A stretch of 53,466 nucleotides of DNA. It comes from Phycisphaeraceae bacterium. Its GTDB lineage: Bacteria; Planctomycetota; Phycisphaerae; Phycisphaerales; Phycisphaeraceae. A program made the translations under genes and the position numbers. Shown here one piece after another: positions 23,764 through 33,395 of this stretch; the first letter of the stretch is position 1; every line of letters starts with the position of its first letter. Below the pieces are notes generated by a model that worked only from the letters and a program-made list of their open reading frames with translations, did no database searches and was not told where the DNA came from. The stretch spans positions 1-53,466 of the forward strand of contig JAJDCX010000022.1 in the NCBI GenBank assembly GCA_029260615.1. Direction: 5' to 3'.

Positions 23764-25983
23764 TTAAGGCTCCACCTTCTCTGGGCTTAGCGCCGCCGCT
23801 TTAATCGCCTGACGATTCGCTTCCGTCATAAGGATGTCTTCTAAGACCTGCGCCTCCGAAGACGTCAACGATTGAACAACCAACTTAACGGTGTCCTGTG
23901 GCGGATGCCCCATACGCGAGAGCAGCTCGACGAGGTCCTCTTCGAATCGTTTTTGCCATGTGTTTGCATAGGTTTGCCGGCTGAAAGCCACGATCTCGGA
24001 TGCAGGGAGTTTGTCCAGCGACACGAGCTTAAACCACTCGTTGCCGATTTTGACCTCCGGTTGGAACTGCTGCCATCGCACCGCGGCGAAGGGAGATTTC
24101 TTCGCATATTTTTCCGTCTGCGGCAGTTCGCTGACTGCGGCATTGGCCCACACGACCTTCCACGCGGCTGCTTCGGCACTCTCAATGTCGCCGTCGTTTG
24201 CCGTGACTGCAACCACCATGTTCTTCTCGGGGATGAACACAACCAGCGCGTACCACATCGTGTTCGACCCATTGTGCCAGTACACCGTGTACGGGATTCC
24301 CGCGTTCGGTTCGATCCTCACCCAGCCGCATGCGTATTGGTCGAGCTCGGGAGTATGAAGCAGCTTGTAGGTCTCGGCGGAGAGCAGCTTGCCCGCGCCC
24401 TGGTCGCCGCGGAGATGTTCCGTGGCGTATGTACAAAGGTCGCCCAGCGTCATGTGGACTGTGCCGGCCGGGCCCATAATTGGGGTGTTATCTGCATCGT
24501 CGTCCATCGCGACTTTCCCAGTAGGAACCGTAAGGTGACCGCGCGGCTGATCGAGCGTTTTGTCCGGGCTCTTCGGCGGGCCGAACCCCGCGCCCGTCAG
24601 CTCCAGCGGTTCAAAAACCTCTCGTATCACGAGATCTTCCCAAGTCGCGCCGGTCACCTTCTCGGCCATCGCACCCGCAATGCTATAGCCGACGTTCGAG
24701 TAGACGTGCTTCTCGCCCGGCGGGTGTGCAGGTATTTCAGCGAGCACGTTCAGCACCGCTTCTCGACGCGCCAGCGTGCATTCGGGACCGAGAGCCGGTT
24801 GTTTCATTCTCACCTGAAGGGAGAAGTTCGGCGGCGCGCCCGCCGTGTGTGTCAGCAGTTGCCTGAGCGTTACCGGTTTCCATTTGTCGTGGATGGATGC
24901 GTCGGGAAAACACTCGCCGATTGTGTCGGACCATTGCATCTGGCCCGACTCGATCAATCGCGCAATCATCGTGGCCGTGATTGACTTGGTGATCGACCCC
25001 AGGTGCCAGCGATCGCCGATCTCCAGCGGCACCCCGCTCCCTTTCTTCCGCTCGCCGTCGACCGCAGAAGCTACGACTTGCCCGTCGATCATCACCATTG
25101 CGGCAAGGCCGACGAGTTTCTCCTCGTTGCGCTGGTCGGTGATCAATCTCGCCAGCGAGTCACCTGCTGGGCCGCTGCTTCGGGCAGGCCCGTCATAGCT
25201 GGAATCGACTGACCCGTTTGGCACGGCCATCAGCACGAATGTCGCAAGGTACGAAATAGCAGCTACCATGAGCCATCTCCTAAGGAGCCTTGGTCTTTTG
25301 ATACACTCTGCCCGGTTCGTCGTAGCGATCTCACCAGTCGATTCATCGCCGAGACTGGCAAGCAGCGTGAGCAACTCTTGGTGCCGCGGCTCAAGGTCCG
25401 AATCTACGGCGCGTTGATTCAGCCAATCCAGGAAGTAAAATAACGCGATCAAAAAGACGAATAATGGCGTCGCGACGCCGAGAGCCACTAACCAGTCTTC
25501 AGACGACCGCCATGCAATGTGGGCAAAGAATGTCAGGATTGAAATAGTAAACGGCAGTAAATACCACCAGAAGACATTACGCAACAACCAGATCTGATGC
25601 TCCATTTGAGTTAGTGATTCCTTCACACTCTCTAGCAGTGGGTCACCCGGATCACTCGGCTTCCGCTTATGGCGTATTCGATCCACCAGAAAGAACCCGA
25701 TCATCCAAATAAGAGCCGGCACTGTCAGATACCACGTCCAAGGCAGCGAACTCGTAACGCCTTTATAAAACCAGTATGGCAACAACAGCAGTGCCACTGC
25801 GACTTCGATGACATCTCGACGGAAAATTGTCGCAAAGAAATCACGTTGGTTACGCTGCACTTCTTTTAGCAGCAGGTCAGAATCGATCGTCACGCGCGTC
25901 TGAGACGACTGCGCCTGCCATGCCTGTTGAAAACTATCAGGTTCCATGTGGCAGTCTGGATTGTTGTGGCTGTCATTATTCAT
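23764..25983 (-). CDS. membrane protein with C-terminal class C beta-lactamase-like serine hydrolase
   Basis: A 739-residue two-part protein. Residues 1-255 hold about five membrane helices (57-75, 82-101, 136-158, 165-187, 234-254) after a cytoplasmic N terminus. Residues 280-640 are a serine beta-lactamase/D-Ala-D-Ala peptidase fold facing the periplasm, with S330-x-x-K333 (SITK), Y428-S-N430 and H570-N-G572 in place of KTG. The last 90 residues are a helical extension. GGGAGG precedes the ATG. Its start overlaps the stop of the ECF sigma gene by 8 bases, so the pair is translationally coupled; the N-terminal half may act as the sigma factor's membrane partner. Substrate unknown (peptide, ester or lactam). 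Confidence 0.85.
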   Translation of the reverse strand: MNNDSHNNPDCHMEPDSFQQAWQAQSSQTRVTIDSDLLLKEVQRNQRDFFATIFRRDVIEVAVALLLLPYWFYKGVTSSLPWTWYLTVPALIWMIGFFLVDRIRHKRKPSDPGDPLLESVKESLTQMEHQIWLLRNVFWWYLLPFTISILTFFAHIAWRSSEDWLVALGVATPLFVFLIALFYFLDWLNQRAVDSDLEPRHQELLTLLASLGDESTGEIATTNRAECIKRPRLLRRWLMVAAISYLATFVLMAVPNGSVDSSYDGPARSSGPAGDSLARLITDQRNEEKLVGLAAMVMIDGQVVASAVDGERKKGSGVPLEIGDRWHLGSITKSITATMIARLIESGQMQWSDTIGECFPDASIHDKWKPVTLRQLLTHTAGAPPNFSLQVRMKQPALGPECTLARREAVLNVLAEIPAHPPGEKHVYSNVGYSIAGAMAEKVTGATWEDLVIREVFEPLELTGAGFGPPKSPDKTLDQPRGHLTVPTGKVAMDDDADNTPIMGPAGTVHMTLGDLCTYATEHLRGDQGAGKLLSAETYKLLHTPELDQYACGWVRIEPNAGIPYTVYWHNGSNTMWYALVVFIPEKNMVVAVTANDGDIESAEAAAWKVVWANAAVSELPQTEKYAKKSPFAAVRWQQFQPEVKIGNEWFKLVSLDKLPASEIVAFSRQTYANTWQKRFEEDLVELLSRMGHPPQDTVKLVVQSLTSSEAQVLEDILMTEANRQAIKAAALSPEKVEP

Positions 25984-26587
25984 GTGACTGCCCTCCCATC
26001 AGTTTCCCCAGTGTTTTTTTCGCCCGGTTCAACTTCACGCCCACGTTGCTCTCTGAGATGCCTAGGACTTCGGCCATCTCGCGATAACTGAGTTCGTCCA
26101 GGTACAGCAGCACCAACGCCGCATCCGTTTGGGGTAACTGGTGAATTGCTTGGTAGAGTCGTTCAACGATATCTCGTTGCTGAGCTTGCTGGGCACTGTC
26201 AAACTCCTCAGCGGCTACGGCTTGCACCTCCAGCAACGGTTGTTGTCTTGATCGGCGAGATTTGTCATTCCTGTGCCAACTCATCGCGGTGTTAAGAGCC
26301 ACACGGTAAAACCACGTCGCCACGTTTGCCCTACCCTCAAAATTCGGCAATGACCGCCAAGCCTGGAGCAGAATCTCCTGTGCGAGATCCTGACATTCCT
26401 CGCTGGTAAGGGTGTAAGCACGCGCCACCTTCATGACCGAGGAGCCATGCTCGCCGAGCCAGGTCATGAACAGCGATCTGTGATCTTCGTCAAGCAATGC
26501 ACAACCTTCTTCCAGAGATATTGGTAACTCGAACAAGCGTTGACTTACAAAAAGATCCGAAAATGAGTTTTTGAGGCCGGTTTCCAT
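25976..26587 (-). CDS. ECF-type RNA polymerase sigma factor
   Basis: A 203-residue sigma-70 group 4 factor. Region 2 is seen in CQDLAQEILLQAWRSLPNFEG with RANVATWFYRVALNTAMSWHR, region 4 in LPQTDAALVLLYLDELSYREMAEVLGIS and ESNVGVKLNRAKKTL, the HTH that reads the -35 box. A GTG at 26596 is an alternative start. The gene is followed with overlap by the membrane hydrolase, in the position where anti-sigma genes are usual. No typical ECF promoter (GGAAC...GTC) was found upstream, so autoregulation is not evident. Confidence 0.93.
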   Translation of the reverse strand: METGLKNSFSDLFVSQRLFELPISLEEGCALLDEDHRSLFMTWLGEHGSSVMKVARAYTLTSEECQDLAQEILLQAWRSLPNFEGRANVATWFYRVALNTAMSWHRNDKSRRSRQQPLLEVQAVAAEEFDSAQQAQQRDIVERLYQAIHQLPQTDAALVLLYLDELSYREMAEVLGISESNVGVKLNRAKKTLGKLMGGQSHE

Positions 26588-26810
26588 ACATTGCACATGC
26601 GGTGAAAGACAGCACGACGGCCTATCTCATGGTGTACGCACGCAATTATCGTCGTCGCAGCGCAACCCGGCCCGTGAACTCGGGCATATCAACGAGGCTT
26701 TGAGCATATCCCCGTCACGCCCAGCATAGCGCGTGATCGGAAGCGGTAACCACGCGGACAGTAAACGCTTAGCGCTTAGTCGGTTGAGGCATATCAATAT
26801 CAATGAAAAG

Positions 26811-26883
26811 TACCCCCAACGGGAGTCGAACCCGTGTTTCCAGGATGAGAACCTGATGTCCTAGGCCACTAGACGATGGGGGC
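26811..26883 (-). tRNA. tRNA-Glu (CTC)
   Basis: On the minus strand: acceptor GCCCCCA/TGGGGGT, discriminator A, anticodon loop TTCTCAT giving CTC, T arm ACGGG-TTCGACT-CCCGT. CCA is not encoded. Confidence 0.95.
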
Positions 26884-26997
26884 GTCGTGACGAATAACAA
26901 AGGATAGAGAGTTTTACGGGTGCGTCAAGGGTTTGGTGGGTTGAGGCGGGGTGTGGGATTGGGCGGGGTTTGGGCGGGCTGGTTGGTGCGCGGCGGT

Positions 26998-27990
26998 TTA
27001 TGCGCGGCGGCGTAGTTGGTTTTCAGAGAGGCCCAGTGCGGGGAGGTGTGGTGCGAGTTGTTGGAGGAAGCGTTTGCCGTCCTTGGCGTAGCCGGCGGTG
27101 GGTAGGAGGTCTGGGATTTGGGAGGTGAAGAAGTTGTTGAGCCTGGCCATGAGAAGCTCGCGGGTGTACTTGCTGACCATGGAGGCGAGCGCGACGGGGA
27201 GGTTGGCTTCCTCGGCCTCTACCTGGAAGGAGACTTTCATGGAGCGGGTTGGCCTGGGTTGATCAGATAGCTCGTAGGCGGAACGGGTGGGCGATTCTTC
27301 GATGACGTTTACCTGTATGTCGGGGAAGCTCTGGGAGAGGACTTCCCGGTAGCGGGTGCGCCCGGATTGGCGGTCCACGACGACCGTGGGGTGGTGTTGG
27401 CTGTAGTGCTCCCAGATGTGCAGGAGGTGCTTGGCGACGAAGGTGAAGTTGACAGATGCTTTGGAGCGTGTTGCGGCGACCATGTGGTTGAAGCGGTCTT
27501 CGAAGACGACGGAAGCGCCGAGGTCGGCGAGTTGGATGCCGATGCGTTGGGCGCATGAGTTGAGCATGGAGCCGGCGATGGCGAGTTCGCCTTGGGTGTT
27601 GATGGTCGGGAGGGGTTGCCAAGGGCGGTCGTCTGAGGGTTGGTACCAGGGGAGGTCGGTGAGGGAGTGGTGTGTTGTTTCGCCCAGAAGGTCGAGCCAG
27701 TGGTCGAGTGATGGGGGGCGGTGTCCAGATAAGTGGGCGAAAGCGAGGCAGCCTAGTTCGAGGTGACGTACGCCGGCGGCTTTGGTTTTGAGTTTTTTGG
27801 AGTCGTTGATGGCGATGCGGCCTGCGCGGTCGGAGAGGCGTTTGCAGACGGCTTTGCTTAGGCGTTGCCAGAGGTCTGGTGGGGGTGCGTCGTGATCGAG
27901 TGAGGGGATGATAAAGATCGACCGCCCGACCACTAGGGGGCCGAGCAGTGGGCCGTAGCCTGCTTCATCGATGCCTGCGTAGACGAACAT
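26998..27990 (-). CDS. RNase HII-like ribonuclease, divergent
   Basis: A 330-residue protein built on the RNase H fold. The type 2 signature is at the N terminus: YAGIDEAGYGPLLGPLVVG with D8-E9, then NDSKKL (the D-S-K-K-L block of RNase HII/HIII), a third acidic position in VVDRQSGRTRY, and ASMVSKYTRELLM near the end. RNase HII cuts the RNA strand of RNA-DNA hybrids and single ribonucleotides. It is longer than ordinary RNase HII (200 residues) because of an insertion of about 100 residues after NDSKKL, so it is a divergent branch. ATG 27990 is favoured over a TTG at 28017 because it starts right at the fold. Confidence 0.75.
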   Translation of the reverse strand: MFVYAGIDEAGYGPLLGPLVVGRSIFIIPSLDHDAPPPDLWQRLSKAVCKRLSDRAGRIAINDSKKLKTKAAGVRHLELGCLAFAHLSGHRPPSLDHWLDLLGETTHHSLTDLPWYQPSDDRPWQPLPTINTQGELAIAGSMLNSCAQRIGIQLADLGASVVFEDRFNHMVAATRSKASVNFTFVAKHLLHIWEHYSQHHPTVVVDRQSGRTRYREVLSQSFPDIQVNVIEESPTRSAYELSDQPRPTRSMKVSFQVEAEEANLPVALASMVSKYTRELLMARLNNFFTSQIPDLLPTAGYAKDGKRFLQQLAPHLPALGLSENQLRRRA

Positions 27991-28164
27991 AGGGACCACT
28001 ATAACCGGCGAGACCAAGCGTTATAAACCGGCCTTTGTGCGGGCAAAAAATCGGGCGGGCGGTCAAGTCTGGTTGGTGAGGTGTCCGATAAGCCCAGAAC
28101 AGACGCCCTGCCGGGGGTTGGTCGGGGGTCTGGGTGAGCTATTAAGCAGAAGAAGGACCCACGC

Positions 28165-28620
28165 TTGAGCAGGATGCAGAGCCGTACCGTGACAACTTTG
28201 GACGAGCGCTGCGGGCGTGCGGCGGTGGTTGTGTATCGGGTGCGCAAGGGTCGGGTGGAGTTTTTGCTGGTGTCTCGCAGCAGCAACCCCGACCAGTTCG
28301 TCCTCCCCGGCGGCCACATCGACCCCGGCGAAACCCCCCAGCAAGCCGCACAACGCGAGTGCTACGAGGAGTCCGGCGTCGATATCCTCGTCCATGCACA
28401 CCTCTCCCACTACAACCACATCAAACGCCGAGGCAACGTCAAACCCACCCGCGTCTACCTCGCAACACCCATCTCAATCGCCCCCTCCCCCGAAGGCCGC
28501 GACACACGCTGGGTCCGCATCAAAGACCTCCTCGCCAGCCCCCACAACACCCCCACCTACGTCCTGGACCTGCTCAAACGAGCCAACAAACACCTCCCCA
28601 AACCCGCCCGCGCCGCCTGA
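28165..28620 (+). CDS. NUDIX hydrolase
   Basis: A 151-residue pyrophosphohydrolase acting on a nucleoside diphosphate linked to some group X. The Nudix box is perfect: G50-x5-E56-x7-R64-E65-x-x-E68-E69-x-G71-V72 (GHIDPGETPQQAAQRE and CYEESGV). Substrate cannot be inferred; the short form with RVYLATPI and WVRIKDLL recalls MutT/diadenosine-type enzymes. The start is TTG with AAGGA 8 bases upstream; an ATG at 28174 is the alternative. It is transcribed towards the methyltransferase cassette but 250 bases apart. Confidence 0.92.
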   Translation: MSRMQSRTVTTLDERCGRAAVVVYRVRKGRVEFLLVSRSSNPDQFVLPGGHIDPGETPQQAAQRECYEESGVDILVHAHLSHYNHIKRRGNVKPTRVYLATPISIAPSPEGRDTRWVRIKDLLASPHNTPTYVLDLLKRANKHLPKPARAA

Positions 28621-28869
28621 ACACAACGCCTCAATAGCCGGTTCGGGAACAACAAGATAGGAGGGGATGCGTTCGGAGCGATACAGCGGAAATGACGATG
28701 GGTTGGGTCAAGGGTCAAATGTCAAAATCGACTCACGGCCCCTTTTGCTTTCCGCAATCGTCTATTCGACTCCTGAACCCTTTCTGCCTCCTTTTTCTGT
28801 CTCTGATAAACTCGTCCGTGCGATTTGAGCGGTTGATGATAAGGGGTCTGGACGGTACGCTGGTACGCC

Positions 28870-30123
28870 ATGGCGAAGACAACATCCGGGAAAAGCGCAC
28901 GGAAGAAGCCTGCACCATCGGGCCGTTCGATGGCCGCGCCGCCGAAATCAAAAAGCAAGTCACTGAATCAAGGTTTGGGTTCTGCGAAGGCAGCCAAGAA
29001 GGACGAATTCTACACCCAGTATGTCGACATTCAGAAAGAGGTCGAAGCCTACCTCGAGTTCAACCCCAAAACCTTTCGCGGCAAGGTCGTCTATTGCAAC
29101 TGCGACGACCCCTTCGAGAGCAACTTCTTCAAGTACTTTGCCGCCAACTTCAACAAGCTGGGGCTCAAGAAGCTCATCAGCACCAGCTACGACGGCTCGT
29201 CGATCGCCGGAAAGGGAACGCTGTTTGAGGAATACACGGCGGGTAACGGCAAGCGGGCCAGGCCCAAGGCCGTGGCCGTGACGCTGGACCACGTGAAGGA
29301 TGAGAATGGCGACGGCGCGGTTGACATCGAGGATGTGAAGCTGTTCCTGAAACGCAACAAGGCCGCGCGGGTCGCGCTGAAAGGCAACGACCAGTACGCC
29401 GGCGGCGACTTCCGCAGCCCCGAGTGCATCGCGCTGCTCAAAGAGGCGGACATCGTGTTGACCAACCCGCCGTTTTCCATTTATCGTGACTATGTTTCTC
29501 AACTTGTCGAACACGGGAAGAAGTTCCTGATTATTGGAAACACCAACTCAATAACTTACAAGGAAATCTTTCCGCTTATCAAGGACAATAAGCTGTGGCT
29601 GGGGTGTACGAACTTCAATGTTGGGATGTTTTTCGAGGTGCCGGATGATTGGGAGAAGTATCATCATATCGATAAGGCAACCGGTAAAAAGATTGCTCGG
29701 GTATCCACCGCGTGCTGGTTTACAAACCTGGATCATGGCCGCCGACACCAGCCCTTGAAATGTATGACGATGGCTGAGAACCTGAAGTTCAGCAAGAACC
29801 TGAAAGGCAAGAAGGCCTACGAAAAATACGAGAACTACGACGCGATTGAGGTGGGGACGTACAAGGATATCCCTAGCGATTACGATGGTGTGATGGGCGT
29901 TCCGATCACGTTTCTCGATAAGTACGATCCTGAGCAGTTCGAGATTATTGCGAACGGGGACGACCGCGATGAGATGGAGGCTCTAGGGGTTCCACCATTA
30001 GGGCCCGAATACGTCGGTAACGTCGGTCGACGCAAGGTCGGCGTAGCAAGCACCAAGAAGGCTGCGTTCAAGCGTATCTTCATCCGTCACCGCTCCCGCT
30101 CCACCAAGAGAACCAAGAAGTGA
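28870..30123 (+). CDS. EcoRI-family adenine-specific DNA methyltransferase
   Basis: A 417-residue N6-adenine methyltransferase of the M.EcoRI type. After a basic tail (45 residues rich in K, S and P) come [19 protein letters not shown], the SAM-region block [46 protein letters not shown] with the catalytic NPPF at 199-202, and [20 protein letters not shown].EcoRI has about 326 residues; the surplus is the tail and an insertion at 144-160 with an EF-hand-like loop [12 protein letters not shown]. The stop overlaps the start of the next gene (GTGA), so it is made together with a DUF262-HNH nuclease, in which case it would protect host DNA. Target sequence unknown. Confidence 0.9.
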   Translation: MAKTTSGKSARKKPAPSGRSMAAPPKSKSKSLNQGLGSAKAAKKDEFYTQYVDIQKEVEAYLEFNPKTFRGKVVYCNCDDPFESNFFKYFAANFNKLGLKKLISTSYDGSSIAGKGTLFEEYTAGNGKRARPKAVAVTLDHVKDENGDGAVDIEDVKLFLKRNKAARVALKGNDQYAGGDFRSPECIALLKEADIVLTNPPFSIYRDYVSQLVEHGKKFLIIGNTNSITYKEIFPLIKDNKLWLGCTNFNVGMFFEVPDDWEKYHHIDKATGKKIARVSTACWFTNLDHGRRHQPLKCMTMAENLKFSKNLKGKKAYEKYENYDAIEVGTYKDIPSDYDGVMGVPITFLDKYDPEQFEIIANGDDRDEMEALGVPPLGPEYVGNVGRRKVGVASTKKAAFKRIFIRHRSRSTKRTKK

Positions 30124-31280
30124 AGACCACCCTACGCACCGAGATCACCGTCACCGACATCTGCGCCGGGTTTGTTTACAACCAGTTGGAGGGCAAGGGG
30201 TTGTTCGGGCTGAGCGGGAAGCTGACCATCCAGCCCGAGTACCAGCGCAACTACATCTACGCTGAAAAGGGGCGTGAGGAGGCGGTGATCGAGTCGGTGT
30301 TGAAGGGTTACCCGCTGGGGCTGATCTACTTCAACAAAGTGGCGGCGGACCAGTTCGAGGTGCTGGACGGCCAGCAACGGATCACGAGCATCGGGCGGTT
30401 CGTGACGGGCAAGTTCGCAATCATGGAGAACAGCAACCCTAAGTACTTCGACAGCCTGCCAGCCGACCAGCAAAAGAAGATCCGCAAATCGAAACTGCTG
30501 ATCTACGAGTGCGAGGGGACCGAGTCCGAGATCAAGCAGTGGTTTGAGACGATCAACATCGTAGGTGTGCCGCTGAGCCCGCAGGAACTCTTGAACGCGA
30601 TCTACTCCGGACCTTTCGTGACGCTGGCGAAAGCCGAATTCAGCAACAGCCAGAACGCGAACATCCAGAAGTGGAGCGCGTACATCAAAGGCAGCGCGAA
30701 CCGGCAGGAGTTCTTGGAACGCGCGCTGGACTGGGTGAGCAAGGGCAATAACGGCGGGTACATGAGCGCTCACCGAAACGACAAGAGCATCAACGAACTG
30801 AAAAACTACTTCAACACCGTGATTGACTGGATATCGGCCGTGTTCATGGATGTTGAAAGCGAGATGCGGGGTCTGGAGTGGGGGCGGATCTACGAGCAAT
30901 ACCACACCACGTCATATGATCCGGCCAAAGTTTCTGTCGAGGTTCAACGACTTTTTGGCGACCCCTATGTGACGAACCGCCGAGGCGTCTTCGAGTTCAT
31001 CCTTGGTGGTCTTCAGGATTCGAAGCTGTTGAGTGTACGGGTATTCGACACGGCGACCAAGAAGTCTGTATACGCCAAGCAGACCAAGGCTGCTGAATCC
31101 CAAAGTATATCGAACTGTCCTCTCTGCGCGTTGGGACACGATGCGAATAAGGGCAAGATTTACAAGATCAGCGAAATGGACGCCGACCATGTAGCCGCGT
31201 GGACTAAGGGCGGCGACAGTTCAGCTAAGAATTGCCAAATGCTCTGCACTACCCATAATCGGGCCAAAGGCAATCGATAA
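30120..31280 (+). CDS. DUF262-HNH endonuclease, probable restriction partner
   Basis: A 386-residue protein. The N-terminal DUF262 (ParB/GmrS-like) domain has [11 protein letters not shown] (38-47) and the nucleotide-site motif DGQQR (83-87). The C terminus is an HNH nuclease with a zinc site C333-x2-C336 and C372-x3-C376 and catalytic DADH (354-357), N371 and H379-N380. DUF262 nucleases are best known from modification-dependent type IV systems such as GmrSD and from SspE; here the gene starts with GTG inside the stop of a methyltransferase gene, suggesting a classical methylate-to-protect arrangement. An enzyme that cuts methylated DNA is the other possibility, but it would then attack its own host. 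Confidence 0.88.
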   Translation: MKTTLRTEITVTDICAGFVYNQLEGKGLFGLSGKLTIQPEYQRNYIYAEKGREEAVIESVLKGYPLGLIYFNKVAADQFEVLDGQQRITSIGRFVTGKFAIMENSNPKYFDSLPADQQKKIRKSKLLIYECEGTESEIKQWFETINIVGVPLSPQELLNAIYSGPFVTLAKAEFSNSQNANIQKWSAYIKGSANRQEFLERALDWVSKGNNGGYMSAHRNDKSINELKNYFNTVIDWISAVFMDVESEMRGLEWGRIYEQYHTTSYDPAKVSVEVQRLFGDPYVTNRRGVFEFILGGLQDSKLLSVRVFDTATKKSVYAKQTKAAESQSISNCPLCALGHDANKGKIYKISEMDADHVAAWTKGGDSSAKNCQMLCTTHNRAKGNR

Positions 31281-31681
31281 TGTGTGCGTGCCAAAGCCCG
31301 GAGGGCTGACGTTCATGCAGTTTTCATTGGGATCGGAAAAAGGGTCGGGAGTCTATACGCGGTTGGTCCGGTGCCTGCGACGTCGAGAGCGGGTATATGA
31401 CCGGAATCAGCAACATGGCCTTCATCATACCAGCGGGCACAACGAGCGGTGAGGAGAATATGAAGCGCGCACAGTTGGTGTCGTTTCTCAGAACAAAATC
31501 CTCACTCGCCGGAAATCCGTAGACACTTGCCAAACAAGCCCTTACGCCAATCCACAAGACCTCAAAAACCGCTTTCTTGCGCTCAAACCTGACCATTTAT
31601 CCAATAGTGGAGGCGTGATTAATTCTGATCGCGTCTGCCGGCAAACGGCGCGTCTATGCGCTGGGGTTACCGAACATCACA
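31281..31681. other. 400-base intergenic region downstream of the restriction cassette
   Basis: No supported gene. It contains GGAAAAAGGGTCGGGAGTC (31336-31353), a string that also occurs at 45081-45098 and, in reverse, partly at 18978-18990; in many genomes such strings mark REP/Y1-transposase leftovers. A 90-codon frame on the minus strand has no ribosome site or recognisable feature. Confidence 0.4.
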
Positions 31682-33091
31682 TCAGGGCATGTCGTTGATT
31701 GCGTTGGCGTAGATGTCCAGGCATTTTTGCGCGGCGCCGTCCCAGGTGAGTTTGCGCAGTTCGAGGTCGGCGTTGCTGCGTAGGGTGTCGCCCAGAGAGG
31801 GGTGACGTAGGACGGCGATGATCTTGTTGGCGAACTCGTCGACGTCCCAGAAATCTACTTTCAGTGCGTGTTTGAGGACTTCGCTGACGCCTGAGGTTTT
31901 GGAGATGATGACGGGGACGTCGTGGCTGATGGCTTCCAGGGGTGCGATGCCGAAGGGCTCGGAGACGCTGGGCATGACGAAGACGTCGGCCATTTTGAAG
32001 ACACTTGCGACTTCGTTGCCTCGGACGAAGCCTGTGAAGGTGATCTTGTGTCCGATGCCTTCACGGGCGGCGAGTTCGATGATGTCGCGGACCTTGTCGC
32101 CGGAGCCGGCCATGATGAACTTGACCTTGTCGTACTTCTGAAGGACTTTTTTCGCGGCGGCGATGAAGACTTCGGGGCCCTTTTGCATGGTGATTCGGCC
32201 GAGGAAGAGGACGACCTTGTCGCCCTTGTCGATGGTGATTTTACTAGGGGATTCGGGCTTGAGGGGTCGGCCGTTCTCGATGCCGTTGTAGACCACGTCG
32301 ATTTTGTCGGGGCGGATGTGGTAGTTTTTTTCGATGATGGACTTGGTGAGATAGCTGACGGCGATGACGCGGACGGCGGCGTGCATGCCACGGCGTTCGA
32401 CGTCGTAGATGTGTTGTTGGACGTGGTCGCCTGAGCGGTCGAACTCGGTGGAGTGGACGTGGACGACCAGGGGTTTGCCGTAGGCTGCGGCGACGGCCAT
32501 GCCGGCGGGGAAGGTGAGCCAGTCGTGAGCGTGGATGACGTCGTAGTCCTGGCCGCGTACCAGGTCGATGCAGAGGGCGGCGTAGCGTCTTGATTCGCTG
32601 ATGATGTCGCCGGCGTAGTCGTCTGCGGGTTGCCCATCTGATAGATGGGGTGCGGCTTGGCCGGCGAAGATGCCGATGGGGTTATTGAATTGACCTGCGA
32701 CGGAGCGGTCGGTGGAGCCGATTGCTGATGTGTGGCTGGGTGCCTGGGCGAAGCCTGCGCCGCCGGGGTATGGGTGGGTGAAGCGGGCGGGGACTGCTTT
32801 GAAGGTGACGCGCTTGAATGCCTCGGTGTCGTCTTCTGCGATCGGGGGGGTGTAGGCGAAGGTGCTGGAGACGTCCTGGGGTTCGCGTGCCCCGACGGCT
32901 GCGGCGGGTGATTGCGGGGAGAGGAGTCTGACGTGTGAGCCCTCGGGGAAGTCGCTATCGACTGCTTTGGGCAGCACGAAAGTCACATCGGCCTGGTGTT
33001 GGCTAAGGGCTTTGGTCAGGCCGTAGCAGGCTGTGCCCAGGCCGCCGGAGATAAAGGGTGGGAACTCCCAACCCAACATGAGGACTCGCAT
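31682..33091 (-). CDS. GT4-family glycosyltransferase (starch-synthase-like GT-B)
   Basis: A 469-residue GT-B enzyme moving a sugar from a nucleotide donor. N-terminal acceptor half: VLMLGWEFPPFISGGLGTACYG, as in glycogen synthase-like proteins, and DVIHAHDWLTFPAGMAVA. C-terminal donor half: VLFLGRITMQKGPEVFI, and EPFGIAPLE with the two glutamates of the E-x7-E motif. ATG 33091 has TGGAG before it and starts exactly at the Rossmann strand; the frame extends to 33202 without support. An insertion of about 80 residues rich in Ser, Ala and Pro lies between strands (about 70-150). Acceptor unknown; glycogen or trehalose-type glucan synthesis is plausible. Confidence 0.9.
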   Translation of the reverse strand: MRVLMLGWEFPPFISGGLGTACYGLTKALSQHQADVTFVLPKAVDSDFPEGSHVRLLSPQSPAAAVGAREPQDVSSTFAYTPPIAEDDTEAFKRVTFKAVPARFTHPYPGGAGFAQAPSHTSAIGSTDRSVAGQFNNPIGIFAGQAAPHLSDGQPADDYAGDIISESRRYAALCIDLVRGQDYDVIHAHDWLTFPAGMAVAAAYGKPLVVHVHSTEFDRSGDHVQQHIYDVERRGMHAAVRVIAVSYLTKSIIEKNYHIRPDKIDVVYNGIENGRPLKPESPSKITIDKGDKVVLFLGRITMQKGPEVFIAAAKKVLQKYDKVKFIMAGSGDKVRDIIELAAREGIGHKITFTGFVRGNEVASVFKMADVFVMPSVSEPFGIAPLEAISHDVPVIISKTSGVSEVLKHALKVDFWDVDEFANKIIAVLRHPSLGDTLRSNADLELRKLTWDGAAQKCLDIYANAINDMP

Positions 33092-33395
33092 CGCTGCACT
33101 CCATTGCCGCCCAGTGTGGTCATGACACCGGCGCCAAGTGTCTATGTAGCCTGTGAATAGGGCCCGTGTGGGCCTATCCCGGCCGGCCACGATTGGCCGC
33201 ACCTGGCACGCACCGGGGCTCCCCTGATCGTGGCGATGAGGCCCGTGGGGAGCGGAACTATGAAGAAGATACCGCGCGGTGTGGAATTATCAATCTTGGG
33301 GGCGGTTTCGGGGGTGGTTAGTTTTTGTTGTGGATACCCGTATACGCCGAGTCAGGGCCGGTCGGGCGCGGGTCTTCAAAGGTTTGCGGGAGCGG

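Noticed and set aside
28692..29228. Plus-strand frame overlapping the start of the methyltransferase gene
   Set aside because: From 28870 it is an alternative frame of the methylase; the leading part has no ribosome site.
31324..31596. 90-codon minus-strand frame after the DUF262-HNH gene
   Set aside because: No ribosome site, no recognisable domain, and its end runs through the repeated GGTCGGGAGTC string.
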